This document shows positions 1 to 10,399 of a DNA stretch of 64,000 nucleotides, one piece after another (position 1 is the first letter of the stretch; every line of letters starts with the position of its first letter). A program made the translations under genes and the position numbers. This DNA is from Lachnospiraceae bacterium (GTDB lineage: Bacteria; Bacillota; Clostridia; Lachnospirales; Lachnospiraceae): NCBI GenBank assembly GCA_024698705.1, contig JAILQX010000046.1:1-64000 (forward strand), read 5' to 3'. The notes below the pieces were generated by a model. The model did no database searches and was not told the origin of the DNA. It was given only the letters and a program-made list of their open reading frames with translations.

Positions 1-1625
1 GCAATGAACTGTTCCATATTCATGATCTGGCGCTTCTTAGCCATCTCATCGCTTTCGAGGTATTCGTCGTATGTGCACTGCTTGTCGATGAGACCGCCTG
101 CGGTTATCTCCATGATGCGGTTGGCAGTGGTCTGGACGAACTGGTGGTCCTGACAGGTGAAGAGGACTACGCCCGGGAACTTCATGAGACCGTTGTTGAG
201 AGCCGTGATCGCTTCCATGTCAAGGTGGTTGGTCGGCTCGTCGAGGATCATGGTGTTGGCGCCGCTCATCATCATCTTGGAGAGCATGCATCTGACGCGC
301 TCGCCTCCGGAGAGGACTTTCAGCTTCTTAAGGGCGTCGTCACCCGAGAAGAGCATGCGGCCGAGCCAGCCTCGCACGTATGTAACATCTTTTTCCTGCG
401 AATATCCCATGAGCCAGTCGACGATGGACTGGTCGCCCTTGAACTCTTCGGAGCTGTCCTTAGGGAAATAGGCCTGGGAGGTCGTGATGCCCCATTTGTA
501 GAAGCCTTCATCCGGCTCTTCCTCGCCCGCAAGGATCTGGAAGAGGGCCGTGGTAGCCATGGTATTAGGTCCGACAAAGGCAACTTTGTCGCCCTTGTTG
601 AGCGTAAATGAAATGTTATCCAGCACTTTTACGCCGTCAACGGTCTTGGAAAGGCCTTCGACCGTAAGGACTTCGTTGCCGATATCGCGGTTCGGCTTAA
701 AGTCGATGTAAGGGTACTTTCTCGAAGACGGCTTCATCTCATCGAGCTGGATCTTCTCAAGCGCACGCTTACGCGAAGTAGCCTGCTTGGACTTGGAAGC
801 ATTAGCCGAGAAACGCTGGATGAACTCTTTAAGTTCTTTGATCTTTTCTTCTTTCTTCTTGTTGGCTTCCTTCATCTGCCGGATCATCAGCTGGCTGGAC
901 TCATACCAGAAATCATAGTTGCCGGCATAAAGCTGGATCTTGCCGTAATCGATATCCGCGGTATGTGTACAAACCTTATTGAGAAAGTATCTGTCATGGG
1001 AAACAACGATGACGGTATTCTCAAAGTTTATAAGGAATTCCTCGAGCCATGCGATCGCATCGAGATCCAAGTGGTTCGTGGGCTCGTCGAGAAGAAGTAT
1101 ATCCGGATTACCGAACAGAGCTTTTGCGAGCAGTACCTTGACCTTCTGATTACCGTCAAGCTCCGACATCATGCTGTAATGGAGCTCAGTATCGATACCC
1201 AGTCCGTTCAAGAGCATTGCGGCATTGGATTCGGCCTCCCAGCCGTCCAACTCGGCGAATTCAGCTTCCAGTTCGCTTGCGCGTATACCGTCCTCATCGG
1301 AGAAATTCTCTTTGGCATAAATGGCATCCTTTTCCTTCATTATGTCATAAAGCCTTTTATTGCCTAAGATGACCGTATCGAGAACATTGTATGTATCATA
1401 TTTGAAATGATCCTGCTCCAATACGCTCATACGCTGGCCGGGTGTCATTGCGACCTCACCGCTCGTGGTTTCGAGTTCTCCCGACAGTATTTTTAAAAAA
1501 GTGGATTTTCCTGCACCGTTGGCACCGATGAGACCATAGCAGTTTCCTTCCGTAAATTTGATATTGACATCTTCGAAAAGGGCTTTTTTGCCAAATCGGA
1601 GAGTAACATTATTTGCACTGATCAT
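1..1625 (-). CDS. ABC-F family ATP-binding protein (YbiT/YkpA-like), 3' end cut by window
   Basis: Soluble tandem ATPase of the ABC-F group, which acts on ribosomes rather than in transport. I translated the minus strand from an ATG at 1625 (MISANNVTLRFGKKALFEDV) and it stays open to position 3, at least 541 residues. That is close to the usual length, so only a few C-terminal residues are missing. The first ATPase domain has P-loop GANGAGKS, the variant signature ELDGNQKVKV and Walker B LLLDEPTNHLD. The second has signature LSGGE and Walker B MILDEPTNHLD, but its P-loop reads GPNTMATTA and lacks the GK(S/T) core. No membrane segments are seen, as expected for ABC-F. A GAGGTC ribosome site precedes the start. 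Divergent from groES. The family is confident; the exact subgroup is less so. Confidence 0.9.
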   Translation of the reverse strand, partial: MISANNVTLRFGKKALFEDVNIKFTEGNCYGLIGANGAGKSTFLKILSGELETTSGEVAMTPGQRMSVLEQDHFKYDTYNVLDTVILGNKRLYDIMKEKDAIYAKENFSDEDGIRASELEAEFAELDGWEAESNAAMLLNGLGIDTELHYSMMSELDGNQKVKVLLAKALFGNPDILLLDEPTNHLDLDAIAWLEEFLINFENTVIVVSHDRYFLNKVCTHTADIDYGKIQLYAGNYDFWYESSQLMIRQMKEANKKKEEKIKELKEFIQRFSANASKSKQATSRKRALEKIQLDEMKPSSRKYPYIDFKPNRDIGNEVLTVEGLSKTVDGVKVLDNISFTLNKGDKVAFVGPNTMATTALFQILAGEEEPDEGFYKWGITTSQAYFPKDSSEEFKGDQSIVDWLMGYSQEKDVTYVRGWLGRMLFSGDDALKKLKVLSGGERVRCMLSKMMMSGANTMILDEPTNHLDMEAITALNNGLMKFPGVVLFTCQDHQFVQTTANRIMEITAGGLIDKQCTYDEYLESDEMAKKRQIMNMEQFI

Positions 1626-1642
1626 TTATTGACCTCTTTCTT

Positions 1643-1671
1643 TATTTATATTAACTATACACAACAGTCAA
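1643..1671 (-). promoter_or_regulatory. Putative sigma-A promoter of the ABC-F gene
   Basis: Read on the minus strand: -35 TTGACT, 17-bp spacer, -10 TAAATA, about 20 bases before the ATG at 1625. The -35 is good and the -10 is fair. Located by eye only. Confidence 0.45.
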
Positions 1672-1749
1672 TATTCTATAATAAAAGTGCCTTAAAAAGC
1701 AAGTTTCACGTTTAAAAATAAAAAAAGAATAAAATAACCTCGGTTTTGG

Positions 1750-1777
1750 TTGAAAAAATCTGATTTGAAGTTAAAAT
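1750..1777 (+). promoter_or_regulatory. Putative sigma-A promoter of groES-groEL
   Basis: TTGAAA, 16-bp spacer, TAAAAT, followed by an AAAGGAGG ribosome site and the groES ATG at 1811. I looked for a CIRCE element (TTAGCACTC-N9-GAGTGCTAA) across 1626-1810 and found none, nor a CtsR-type heptad repeat. Heat-shock control by HrcA at this promoter is therefore not supported. Confidence 0.5.
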
Positions 1778-1810
1778 GTATTTTTAGAGAATAAAAGGAG
1801 GCGAAATCTC

Positions 1811-2095
1811 ATGAAATTAGTTCCATTAGGCGACAGAGTCGTATTAAAACAGTTGGTTGCTGAAGAGACCACAAAATCCGGTATCGTATTACCCGGACAG
1901 AATAAGGAGAAGCCACAGCAGGCTGAAGTTGTTGCTGTAGGTCCCGGCGGTGTTATTGACGGAAAAGAAGTCAAGATGGAAGTTAAAGTCGGTGACAATG
2001 TTATCTATTCGAAGTATGCCGGAACAGATGTTAAACTTGATGAAGAAGAGTTCATAGTGGTTAAACAGGCAGACATTCTTGCGATCATTCAGTGA
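1811..2095 (+). CDS. groS: Co-chaperonin GroES (Hsp10)
   Basis: Ten-kDa co-chaperonin that caps the GroEL ring and helps release folded substrate in the cytosol. At 94 residues it has family length. It starts MKLVPLGDRVVLKQ and carries the mobile loop around residues 17-35 (EETTKSGIVLPGQNKEKPQQ), then the conserved VVAVGPGG turn. The ATG follows an excellent AAAGGAGG ribosome site. It is the first gene of a two-gene operon with groEL, 55 bases apart. Nothing is odd in the protein. The upstream region lacks the CIRCE operator usual for this operon in Firmicutes. Confidence 0.98.
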   Translation: MKLVPLGDRVVLKQLVAEETTKSGIVLPGQNKEKPQQAEVVAVGPGGVIDGKEVKMEVKVGDNVIYSKYAGTDVKLDEEEFIVVKQADILAIIQ

Positions 2096-2117
2096 TCTGA
2101 CTAAATTTATTTCGTGA

Positions 2118-3773
<1,656 letters not shown>

Positions 3774-3787
3774 ATATCGTTTTCAAG

Positions 3788-3820
3788 GGTCTGTCTGCTT
3801 TATGCAGGCAGACCTTTTTT
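3788..3820 (+). terminator. Rho-independent terminator of groESL
   Basis: GGTCTGTCTGC pairs with GCAGGCAGACC (11-bp stem, one G-T wobble, five-base loop) and runs into six T residues. It lies just past the groEL stop. Confidence 0.9.
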
Positions 3821-3863
3821 AATGCTGTTTTATATAAGCAGAGTATATTGTGGAGCGTTTTCG

Positions 3864-3872
3864 TGATATAAT
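3864..3872 (+). promoter_or_regulatory. Putative extended -10 promoter of the ABC exporter operon
   Basis: TGATATAAT gives a TGn extension directly before a perfect TATAAT. No good -35 lies 17 bases upstream, which is acceptable for an extended -10 promoter. The first gene of the operon begins at 3908. Confidence 0.4.
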
Positions 3873-3907
3873 AAGCCGCAAGAATCTATTACGGGAAAGA
3901 AAATTTT

Positions 3908-5650
3908 ATGAAGAGATTACTGGTTTATCTTAAAGGATATAAAAAAGAGTGTATACTGGCACCGCTTTTCAAGATGCTGGAAGCATCATTTGAACTGTTT
4001 GTTCCTCTTGTTGTTGCGGACCTTATTGATAATGGAATAGCGCGAATGGACAAGGGGATCATAGTAAGATCATTTGTATTGCTTGTCATTCTTGGCTTTA
4101 TCGGTCTGGTGGCATCTCTTACTGCGCAGTTTTTTGCGGCAAAGGCGGCAGTGAATTTTGCAACAGACTTGAGACACTCTTTGTTTTCACATCTGATGAA
4201 ACTTGGTTTCCCGGAGATAGACAGGCTGGGCACATCCACGATGATCACACGCATGACAAGTGATGTCAATCAGCTCCAGAACGGCGTAAACATGGTCTTA
4301 AGGCTTTTTTTAAGGAGCCCGTTCGTAGTGTTCGGTGCTATGATCATGGCATTTACGATAGATGTTAAGAGTGCCCTTATTTTTCTTGCAGTGATAGTAA
4401 CGTTAAGTTTTGTCGTATTCGGTCTTATGATAGTTGATATAAGACTGGCCTCTAAGGTACAGCAGGATCTGGAGAGAGTTCTTTCGGCTACGAGGGAGAA
4501 CTTAAACGGAGTCCGTGTCATCAGGGCATTCTGCAAGGAAAAAGAAGAATATAACAGGTTCAGCGAAGATAACGGGATCCTTACCGCGGCGCTCAATCAT
4601 GCGTCAAATATGACGGCCATGCTGAATCCGCTTACATATGTTATGATCAACGGAGCTATAATCGCGCTTATCTATACCGGTGCGCTTCATGTATCAAAAG
4701 GGATCATCTCACAGGGACAGGTTGTGGCACTGTATAATTACATGTCCCAGATACTTGTTGAACTTATAAAGCTTGCCAATCTGATAGTTCTCATAATCAA
4801 ATCCGTTGCGAGCGGCAACAGGGTATCGGCTGTGTTTGATATCAATCCATCCATGAAGGACGCTCAGATCGATATCGCCGATAAAGAAACGCAGGGAGAA
4901 AGTGAGAACGGTAAATACAGTGTCGAATACAGAAATGTTTCGCTTACTTATCCCACAGCGGGAGATGCGAGCCTGGAAAATATAAGCTTTAAGGTCGAAA
5001 AAGGCCGCACGGTGGGTATCATCGGAGGTACCGGCTGCGGAAAGACGAGTCTTGTTCATCTGCTGTGCAGATTCTACGAGGTAAGTAACGGTGAAGTGCT
5101 GATCAACGGAACCGATGTAAGAGAGTATACGACAGACAGTCTGCGCAAAAAGGTCGGGATCGTAATGCAGAAGGCCGTACTCTTTAAAGGTACGCTCAGG
5201 GACAATTTAAGATGGGCCGACAAAAATGCAACGGACGAAGAGATGAACGAGGCGCTCATGAATGCTCAGGCCTATGATATGATGCAGGAAAAGGGCGGAC
5301 TTGATGCCGTGATAGAGCAGGGCGGACGTAATTTTTCGGGCGGACAGAAGCAGCGTTTGTCCATAGCAAGAACATTGATCGGAAAGCCTGAGATACTCAT
5401 ACTTGATGACAGTTCTTCGGCACTTGATTACCTGACAGACCTTAACCTTAGGAAAGCTATAAGCAGGCTTGAATACGATCCTACGGTATTTATAGTTTCG
5501 GGCAGATGCGCTTCCATAATGAGTGCGGACATGATAATAGTCCTTGATGACGGTAAAGTTGCAGGTATAGGTAGACATGACGAACTTCTTGAAACGTGTG
5601 ACGTATACAAGGAAATATATGCTTCGCAATACAAGGGGGTAAGTGTATGA
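3908..5650 (+). CDS. Heterodimeric ABC exporter, degenerate-site subunit (permease-ATPase)
   Basis: Half-transporter of the type that works as a heterodimer in multidrug or lipid-like export. The 580 residues give an N-terminal six-helix membrane domain (about 1-320) and a C-terminal ATPase. The ATPase has P-loop GGTGCGKTS and a canonical signature FSGGQKQRLSIARTL. Its Walker B is ILILDDSSSALD, with Asp where the catalytic Glu should be, and its H-loop reads FIVSGRCASI, with Gly in place of His. This pattern matches the non-hydrolysing half of asymmetric exporters such as TM287/288 and BmrCD. It overlaps the next gene by four bases (ATGA), so they are translationally coupled. Substrate unknown. 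Confidence 0.93.
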   Translation: MKRLLVYLKGYKKECILAPLFKMLEASFELFVPLVVADLIDNGIARMDKGIIVRSFVLLVILGFIGLVASLTAQFFAAKAAVNFATDLRHSLFSHLMKLGFPEIDRLGTSTMITRMTSDVNQLQNGVNMVLRLFLRSPFVVFGAMIMAFTIDVKSALIFLAVIVTLSFVVFGLMIVDIRLASKVQQDLERVLSATRENLNGVRVIRAFCKEKEEYNRFSEDNGILTAALNHASNMTAMLNPLTYVMINGAIIALIYTGALHVSKGIISQGQVVALYNYMSQILVELIKLANLIVLIIKSVASGNRVSAVFDINPSMKDAQIDIADKETQGESENGKYSVEYRNVSLTYPTAGDASLENISFKVEKGRTVGIIGGTGCGKTSLVHLLCRFYEVSNGEVLINGTDVREYTTDSLRKKVGIVMQKAVLFKGTLRDNLRWADKNATDEEMNEALMNAQAYDMMQEKGGLDAVIEQGGRNFSGGQKQRLSIARTLIGKPEILILDDSSSALDYLTDLNLRKAISRLEYDPTVFIVSGRCASIMSADMIIVLDDGKVAGIGRHDELLETCDVYKEIYASQYKGVSV

Positions 5651-7416
5651 AAACAATAAAAAGGATAATGCGTTACCTCAAAAACAATATATGGCTTGCT
5701 TTTCTGTCAATGCTCTTAGCACTTGTATCGGCTGTATCCGCATTGTTCATCCCCGTGATCATAGGTAATGCGATAGACACCATAGGCCTTTTGGACGATC
5801 CGGACTTCATTGTGACAGGTTCCGTGTTTCCCATACAGAGTATAATCATTTCTCTTGGGTTCGCGGCTGCATTGGTTTTCACTTCGGCACTTTGTCAGCA
5901 GATGATGAGCATAATCAATAATAAAGTGACTTATCGTGTCGTGGGCAATATCAGGGAGGAAATGTTTGCAAAGCTTCAGAAAATGCCTCTTTCCTATCTG
6001 GATACACATCCAACAGGTGAGATAGTGAGCAAGATGATCAATGATGCGGAACAGCTTGCGGACGGTCTTTTGCTTGGATTTTCTAATTTCTTCACAGGAG
6101 TTGTGACTATCCTTGGAACGATAGTACTGATGCTGCTCCTTAACTGGAAGGTGGCTTTACTCGTAATATGTCTGACGCCGCTTTCATTTCTTGTGGCTAA
6201 ATTCATATCTAAGCATACCTATGACATGTTTAAGATACAAAATGAGACCAAAGCGGAACAGACAGGCTACATAGACGAGATGATAGGTAATGAAAAGGTC
6301 GTAAAAAGCTTCGGCCGTGAAGAGGAAGCCATAAAAGAATTTGATGAAATAAACAAAAGGTTGCGTGAATGCTCTTTAAAGGCTGTATTCTATTCGTCAC
6401 TTACCAATCCGAGTACCAGATTTGTCAACGCCTGCGTGTATGCGGCGGTAGCATTGAGCGGAGGGTTACTTGCAATAAACGGAGCTCTGAGTGTCGGAAT
6501 GCTGACCACGATGTTATGCTACGCAAATCAATATACAAAGCCTTTCAATGAGATAACAGGTGTCATAACCGAACTGCAGAATGCTTTAAGCTGCGGCGCG
6601 AGGATATTTGAATTTCTTGATGAAAAGACGGAAACGGATTCGAAGGTTTTGGACAATTCCGTTGAAAATACTGAAAGGGATATGGAAGAACATGTTGTCA
6701 TCAGTAATGTTTCATTTTCATATACTCCGGAAAAGCCTTTGATCGAGAATTTCGATCTTGACGTAAAACCCGGACAGAGCGTTGCAATAGTAGGTCCTAC
6801 AGGCTGTGGAAAAACAACATTTATCAATCTGCTCATGAGATTTTATGAAATAAATGAGGGAAAGATAGAGATAGGCGGAGAGGATATAAGGGATATGAAA
6901 AGGCATGATCTCAGGCGGCGATTCGGTATGGTCTTGCAGGATACGTGGATCAAAAACGGAACGGTCCTTGAAAATATCCTTATCGGAAAAGCGGATGCGA
7001 CCAGGGAAGAGGCCGTAAATGCCGCAAAAGCGGTTCATGCTCACGGCTTTATAAAAAGGCTTTCAAACGGTTATGATACAGTGCTGTCCGATAACGGAGG
7101 CGATCTTTCGGCAGGACAGAAGCAGCTCATATGTATTGCAAGAGTAATGCTCATGCAGCCGGATATGCTGATACTGGATGAAGCGACAAGCAATATAGAT
7201 ACAAGAACCGAGATCCTCATAAGCAGAGCGTTTGACGAGCTTATGAAGGACAGGACAAGCTTCGTGGTAGCACACAGGCTGTCAACGATAGTAAATGCAG
7301 ATGTGATACTCGTTATGAAGGACGGACATATAATAGAGAAGGGTAAGCACGAAGAACTCCTTAAAAAGGGCGGCTTTTACAGAGATCTGTATATGAGCCA
7401 GTACAGTGCCGTTTAA
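5647..7416 (+). CDS. Heterodimeric ABC exporter, catalytic-site subunit (permease-ATPase)
   Basis: Partner of the preceding subunit. The 589 residues carry a six-helix membrane domain (about 1-330) and an ATPase with P-loop GPTGCGKTT, Walker B LILDEATSNID with the catalytic Glu, and H-loop VVAHRLSTI with His. The signature is the variant LSAGQKQLICIAR. In the dimer, this subunit's intact Walker B and H-loop face the canonical signature of the first subunit, giving one active ATP site, while the variant signature faces the degenerate site. The two sequences are therefore complementary. Membrane protein; substrate cannot be told. Confidence 0.94.
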   Translation: MKTIKRIMRYLKNNIWLAFLSMLLALVSAVSALFIPVIIGNAIDTIGLLDDPDFIVTGSVFPIQSIIISLGFAAALVFTSALCQQMMSIINNKVTYRVVGNIREEMFAKLQKMPLSYLDTHPTGEIVSKMINDAEQLADGLLLGFSNFFTGVVTILGTIVLMLLLNWKVALLVICLTPLSFLVAKFISKHTYDMFKIQNETKAEQTGYIDEMIGNEKVVKSFGREEEAIKEFDEINKRLRECSLKAVFYSSLTNPSTRFVNACVYAAVALSGGLLAINGALSVGMLTTMLCYANQYTKPFNEITGVITELQNALSCGARIFEFLDEKTETDSKVLDNSVENTERDMEEHVVISNVSFSYTPEKPLIENFDLDVKPGQSVAIVGPTGCGKTTFINLLMRFYEINEGKIEIGGEDIRDMKRHDLRRRFGMVLQDTWIKNGTVLENILIGKADATREEAVNAAKAVHAHGFIKRLSNGYDTVLSDNGGDLSAGQKQLICIARVMLMQPDMLILDEATSNIDTRTEILISRAFDELMKDRTSFVVAHRLSTIVNADVILVMKDGHIIEKGKHEELLKKGGFYRDLYMSQYSAV

Positions 7417-7426
7417 TGTATTTTTC

Positions 7427-7455
7427 TTGAAGTGGTATTTTTATTAGAGTATAAT
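7427..7455 (+). promoter_or_regulatory. Putative sigma-A promoter of apt-relA
   Basis: TTGAAG, 17-bp spacer, TATAAT, 41 bases before the apt ATG. A second TATAAT follows at 7458-7463 and might be an alternative -10. Confidence 0.65.
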
Positions 7456-7496
7456 GTTATAATGGTTTTTAAAAACAAGAAACGGGGTACAATGCC

Positions 7497-8021
7497 ATGA
7501 AAAAACTAGAAGATTATGTAAGAAGTATTCCTGATTTTCCCGAGGAAGGTATAATTTTCAGGGATGTGACCAGTGTATGTCAGGATCCTGACGGCTTTAA
7601 GCTTGCGATAGACAGCATGATCGGGCTTGTTGAAGACCTTGACTACGATGTTGTTGTCGGAGCGGAATCAAGAGGATTCATATTCGGTGCTCCCATAGCG
7701 TACAGCAAGGGAAAAGCACTCGTTCTTGTAAGAAAGAAAGGAAAACTTCCCTGTGAGACCATAGAGGAAAGCTATGATCTCGAATACGGCAAGGCCACGA
7801 TTGAGATACACAAGGATGCCATAAAGCCAGGTCAAAAGGTACTTTTGGTCGATGATCTGATGGCGACAGGTGGCACGATCGGTGCCATGATAAAGCTTGT
7901 TGAAAAGCTCGGAGGAGAGGTTGTAGGCATACTCTGTCTCATGGAACTCGCCGGACTCAAGGGCCGTGAAAAGCTCAAAGGTTATCGTGTCGATTCGGCA
8001 CTCATATACGAAGGCAAATGA
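7497..8021 (+). CDS. apt: Adenine phosphoribosyltransferase
   Basis: Purine salvage enzyme that makes AMP and pyrophosphate from adenine and PRPP in the cytosol. At 174 residues it has usual length. It begins with LEDYVRSIPDFPEEGIIFRD, typical of Apt, has the ESRGF segment near residue 60, and the PRPP-binding motif VLLVDDLMATGGTIG near 120-134. It lies 17 bases upstream of relA. The apt-relA pairing is widespread in Firmicutes and links purine salvage to (p)ppGpp control. Confidence 0.97.
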   Translation: MKKLEDYVRSIPDFPEEGIIFRDVTSVCQDPDGFKLAIDSMIGLVEDLDYDVVVGAESRGFIFGAPIAYSKGKALVLVRKKGKLPCETIEESYDLEYGKATIEIHKDAIKPGQKVLLVDDLMATGGTIGAMIKLVEKLGGEVVGILCLMELAGLKGREKLKGYRVDSALIYEGK

Positions 8022-8038
8022 TTTAGAACGGTGGATGT

Positions 8039-10354
8039 ATGGAAAATTTGGAATACGGCTCCAAATTGAATAACGAACTTGTCATCGATGACGGCAGGAT
8101 CGAGTCATTGCAGGAATTCCTCGCTCCGGAGGAGTTGTACAATGACCTTATCACCCGTGTGCGCAAATATCACCCTTCCGATGATATCTCCATGATCGAG
8201 AAGGCTTATAACAGTGCAAATGATGCTCATAAGGGACAGCTGAGAAAATCAGGGGAACCATATATCATACATCCTCTTTATGTTGCAATAATCCTTGCCG
8301 ATCTTGAGATGGATAAGGAGACCATAGTTGCGGGACTGCTTCATGACGTTGTAGAAGATACCGTTATGACCATTGATGAGATCAAAGAGAACTTCGGTGA
8401 TGATGTTGCGCTTCTCGTTGACGGTGTTACAAAACTGCAATTGCAGATGGACGATGCCAATCTGGATTATTCGGCCATCAAGCTTGAGATGCAGGCGGAA
8501 AACTTAAGAAAAATGTTCCTTGCAATGGCAAAGGATATAAGGGTCATCCTTATAAAGCTGGCTGACAGGCTTCACAATATGCGTACCCTCAAGCATATGC
8601 CGCCGGAGAAACAGCAGAGGATAGCGCGTGAAACGCTTGATATCTACAGCCCGATCGCAATGAGACTCGGTATCTCCAAGATCAAGGTAGAGCTTGACGA
8701 TCTTTCTTTAAAATATCTCGAACCCGATGTGTATTATGATCTTGCCGAGAAGATCGCCGAGAAAAAATCCGAAAGGGAAGCATATATACAGCGTATAGTT
8801 GATGAGGTAAGGGAGCATATCGAAGCTGCAGGGATCAAGGCGACCATCGACGGAAGAGTAAAGCATTTCTTCTCGATATACAAGAAGATGAAGAACCAGA
8901 ACAAATCTCTGGATCAGATATATGACCTGTTTGCCGTAAGGATCATAGTTGACAGTGTTAAAGATTGTTATGCGGCTCTGGGTGTCATACATGAGATATA
9001 CAAGCCTATACCCGGAAGGTTCAAGGATTATATCGCAATGCCAAAGGAGAATATGTACCAGTCTCTGCATACGACATTGATAGGCAACAAGGGACAGCCG
9101 TTTGAGATACAGATACGAACCTATGAAATGCATAAGGCTGCCGAATACGGTATCGCAGCCCATTGGAAATATAAGGAAGCTTCTGACGGAAAGAAGTCAA
9201 CTCAGGGCGAGGAAGAGAAGCTCGACTGGCTGAGAAGGATCCTTGAATGGCAGAGAGACATGTCGGATAATAAGGAATTCATGAGCCTTTTAAAATCCGA
9301 TCTGGACCTGTTCTCGGATAATGTATACTGCTTCACTCCCACGGGCGAGGTAAAGAACCTTCCGGCAGGAAGCACACCGATAGATTTTGCTTATAGCATA
9401 CATTCGGCCGTAGGAAACCGTATGGTCGGAGCAAGAGTCAACGGCCGTCTTGTTACGATCGATTATGAGATAAAGAACGGTGACAGGATAGAGGTCATCA
9501 CTTCACAGAACTCCAAAGGCCCCAGCATGGACTGGCTCAAAGTCGCAAAGTCCACACAGGCCAAGAACAAGATCAATCAATGGTTCAAACAGGAACTTAA
9601 GGAAGACAATATAACAAGGGGCAGGGAATTACTCAATGCCTATTGTAAAGCAAAGAATATAGATACATCAAAGATCCTCACGCAGAGCTACATGAATTCC
9701 ATAATGCTCAAGTATAATTTCAAGGATTGGGAGGGGATACTTGCGGCCGTGGGACACGGAGCTCTCAAGGAAGGCCAGATCGTCAACAAGATGCTTGAAT
9801 TCTACGAGAGAGATCATTACAAGCCTTTAAGTGATGAAGAGATACTTGCCCAGGTTGAGGAGCATGCCGCAAAGCATCCGCAGAACATAAGGAGCAAGAG
9901 CGGTATCGTCGTTAAGGGTGTTGAGGATGTAGCCGTAAGATTTTCAAAATGCTGTTCACCCGTACCGGGCGATGAGATAGTCGGGTTTGTTACAAGAGGA
10001 AGAGGAATATCGATACACAGAAATGACTGTATCAATATGTTAAATCTTTCCGAGGAGGACAGAGCAAGACTGATCGATGCCGAATGGCAGGTGGATGAAA
10101 AGGACGAAAATGAACGTTATCTTGCCGAGATAAGAGCCTTTGCAAATAACAGGCCGGGAATCCTGGGAGATATTTCCAAGGTGTTTACAGAGAAAAACAT
10201 CAGCATCATCACACTTAATTCCCATATGAGTAAGAACAAAGTCGTGACGATGTCGATGAGCTTTGAGATATCAGGCAGGGAAGAACTGCGTAACATCATA
10301 GAACGTTTAAGAAGCATCGAAGGTATCATAGATATTGAAAGAACAACAGGCTGA
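8039..10354 (+). CDS. relA: Bifunctional (p)ppGpp synthetase/hydrolase
   Basis: Long RSH enzyme that makes and degrades the stringent-response alarmones. The 771 residues show, in order: an HD hydrolase domain (HPLYVAI near 78, LLHDVVEDT near 100, KLADRLHNMRTL near 172), a synthetase domain with RFKDYIAMPKENMYQSLHT near 330, a TGS domain beginning near VYCFTPTGEVKNLP, a conserved zinc-finger-like region (FSKCCSPVPGD) and a C-terminal ACT domain. The RFKD motif is the form seen in bifunctional enzymes. The start follows a weak GGTGG site, and an out-of-frame ATG lies four bases upstream. The stop codon sits in the loop of an 11-bp hairpin. Confidence 0.97.
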   Translation: MENLEYGSKLNNELVIDDGRIESLQEFLAPEELYNDLITRVRKYHPSDDISMIEKAYNSANDAHKGQLRKSGEPYIIHPLYVAIILADLEMDKETIVAGLLHDVVEDTVMTIDEIKENFGDDVALLVDGVTKLQLQMDDANLDYSAIKLEMQAENLRKMFLAMAKDIRVILIKLADRLHNMRTLKHMPPEKQQRIARETLDIYSPIAMRLGISKIKVELDDLSLKYLEPDVYYDLAEKIAEKKSEREAYIQRIVDEVREHIEAAGIKATIDGRVKHFFSIYKKMKNQNKSLDQIYDLFAVRIIVDSVKDCYAALGVIHEIYKPIPGRFKDYIAMPKENMYQSLHTTLIGNKGQPFEIQIRTYEMHKAAEYGIAAHWKYKEASDGKKSTQGEEEKLDWLRRILEWQRDMSDNKEFMSLLKSDLDLFSDNVYCFTPTGEVKNLPAGSTPIDFAYSIHSAVGNRMVGARVNGRLVTIDYEIKNGDRIEVITSQNSKGPSMDWLKVAKSTQAKNKINQWFKQELKEDNITRGRELLNAYCKAKNIDTSKILTQSYMNSIMLKYNFKDWEGILAAVGHGALKEGQIVNKMLEFYERDHYKPLSDEEILAQVEEHAAKHPQNIRSKSGIVVKGVEDVAVRFSKCCSPVPGDEIVGFVTRGRGISIHRNDCINMLNLSEEDRARLIDAEWQVDEKDENERYLAEIRAFANNRPGILGDISKVFTEKNISIITLNSHMSKNKVVTMSMSFEISGREELRNIIERLRSIEGIIDIERTTG

Positions 10355-10369
10355 CAGACCTGTTGTTCT
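10340..10369 (+). terminator. Hairpin spanning the relA stop codon
   Basis: AGAACAACAGG pairs perfectly with CCTGTTGTTCT around an eight-base loop that contains the relA TGA. The tail (TGTATT) is only weakly U-rich, so this may be a leaky terminator or an mRNA 3'-end stabiliser between relA and the next gene. Confidence 0.5.
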
Positions 10370-10399
10370 TGTATTGGAGCAAATGAAAGGAAGAAAAAC

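Noticed and set aside
144-611. Plus-strand ORFs of 155 and 104 residues
   Set aside because: They are antisense to the ABC-F gene, whose minus-strand frame carries clear ATPase motifs throughout.
963-1367. Plus-strand ORF of 134 residues
   Set aside because: Antisense shadow of the first ATPase domain of the ABC-F gene; no ribosome site or recognisable domain.
1626-1810. CIRCE or CtsR operator before groESL
   Set aside because: Searched on both strands; no TTAGCACTC/GAGTGCTAA pair and no GGTCAAA-type tandem heptads.
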